Source: LD21 sp963715785
Lineage (GTDB): Bacteria > Bacteroidota > Bacteroidia > Bacteroidales > VadinHA17
Assembly (NCBI GenBank): GCA_963715785.1
Contig: OY970276.1
Coordinates: 4,402,001 to 4,466,000, forward strand
Length of the DNA: 64,000 nucleotides
Direction of reading: 5' to 3'
How positions within the stretch are numbered: position 1 is the first letter of the stretch; every line of letters begins with the position of its first letter. Both the position numbers and the translations under genes were made by a program. Below, piece after piece: positions 63,730 through 64,000 of this stretch. Below the pieces are notes generated by a model. It worked only from the letters and a program-made list of their open reading frames with translations. It was not told the DNA's origin and made no database searches.

Positions 63730-63764
63730 TTTGTTCATTCTTTTCCGGATAATGATTATATTTG
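63730..63764 (+). promoter_or_regulatory. Bacteroidota promoter (TTTG-N23-TATATTTG) for the second SQR-like gene
   Basis: -33 TTTG at 63730-63733 and -7 TATATTTG at 63757-63764, 41 bases upstream of the ATG at 63806. The spacing is at the long end. Confidence 0.6.
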
Positions 63765-63805
63765 AGAATCAGTTATTTCCTGTTCTCACTCTATTTGATA
63801 AAGTT

Positions 63806-64000
63806 ATGGCAAAAGTTGTGATTTTAGGAGCCGGAATATCTGGACATACGGCTGCCTCTCATATTCGAAGAAAACTCGGAAGCAAACACGAAGTAATAGT
63901 TATCAGTCCATCTGAGTACTATCAATGGATTCCGTCAAATATCTGGGTAGGTGTGGGAAGAATGACAATCGATCAGGTTCGTTTTAACCTCAGACCCCTG
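63806..64000 (+). CDS. N-terminal part of a second SQR-like flavoprotein (runs off right edge)
   Basis: 65 codons are in the window. The start reads AKVVILGAGISGHTAASHI, an FAD-binding fold, then ELVIVISPS-like EVIVISPSEYYQWIPSNIWVGVGRM. The YYQWIPSNIWVGVGRM segment is the form seen in sulfide:quinone oxidoreductases of Bacteroidota and Chlorobi (from memory). The redox Cys residues lie outside the window. It has its own promoter at 63730-63764 and belongs to the sulfur island in context. Confidence 0.75.
   Translation, partial: MAKVVILGAGISGHTAASHIRRKLGSKHEVIVISPSEYYQWIPSNIWVGVGRMTIDQVRFNLRPL

Overview
The window is a chromosomal segment of a Bacteroidota bacterium, probably an anaerobic or facultative relative of the Bacteroidales/Marinilabiliales. 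The evidence is: many promoters of the Bacteroidota type (-7 box TAnnTTTG), little Shine-Dalgarno signal, an A+T-rich sequence, lipoprotein and Tat-signal enzymes typical of the phylum, a Bacteroides-type transketolase, DUF3127, and a LytTR regulator followed by a sensor with FG-GAP repeats. I saw no rRNA, tRNA, CRISPR array, transposase or phage gene. Both ends cut through genes.

Layout. 1-12000: signalling block with a LytTR regulator and a sensor gene running off the left edge, a transketolase, then four minus-strand genes (two multi-PAS/GAF histidine kinases, a stand-alone receiver, a hybrid kinase). 12150-19020: a HAD phosphatase and a heavy-metal efflux operon (small His-rich protein, a CzcA-type pump fused to its TolC-type outer-membrane partner, and an adaptor lipoprotein). 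19140-27560: a sugar-phosphate-isomerase-like Tat protein, MnmD, two prolyl isomerases plus DUF3127, a beta-propeller/phosphoesterase and an M3 peptidase. 27558-33011: a drug-type RND efflux operon. 33301-36987: purL. 37033-37584: an unknown lipoprotein.

37740-42793 is a five-gene heterodisulfide-reductase-like electron-transfer operon (HdrC, HdrB, short HdrA, second HdrC, and a membrane cytochrome-b/HdrD fusion). 42994-47516 holds small DUF proteins, a membrane protein and an M1 aminopeptidase whose frame is broken near the C-terminus.

47617-64000 is the most distinctive part: a sulfur-handling island. One minus-strand operon runs from a molybdopterin polysulfide/thiosulfate-reductase-like complex (catalytic, four-cluster and NrfD subunits) through a YeeE/YedE sulfur transporter split in two genes to a periplasmic rhodanese that lacks its catalytic Cys. 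A second minus-strand run holds an odd thioredoxin-like protein, thioredoxin reductase, membrane-anchored thioredoxin, an SQR-like flavoprotein lacking the middle redox Cys, a NapH-like ferredoxin, a Cys-rich duplicated protein of unknown function, a methyltransferase and a full-length YedE transporter. A cysteine-desulfurase-like enzyme, a DUF1847 protein and the start of a second SQR-like gene lie on the plus strand. Together with the Hdr-like operon this suggests import, redox interconversion and quinone-linked use of sulfane sulfur (thiosulfate, polysulfide or persulfide). The substrate and direction are inference.
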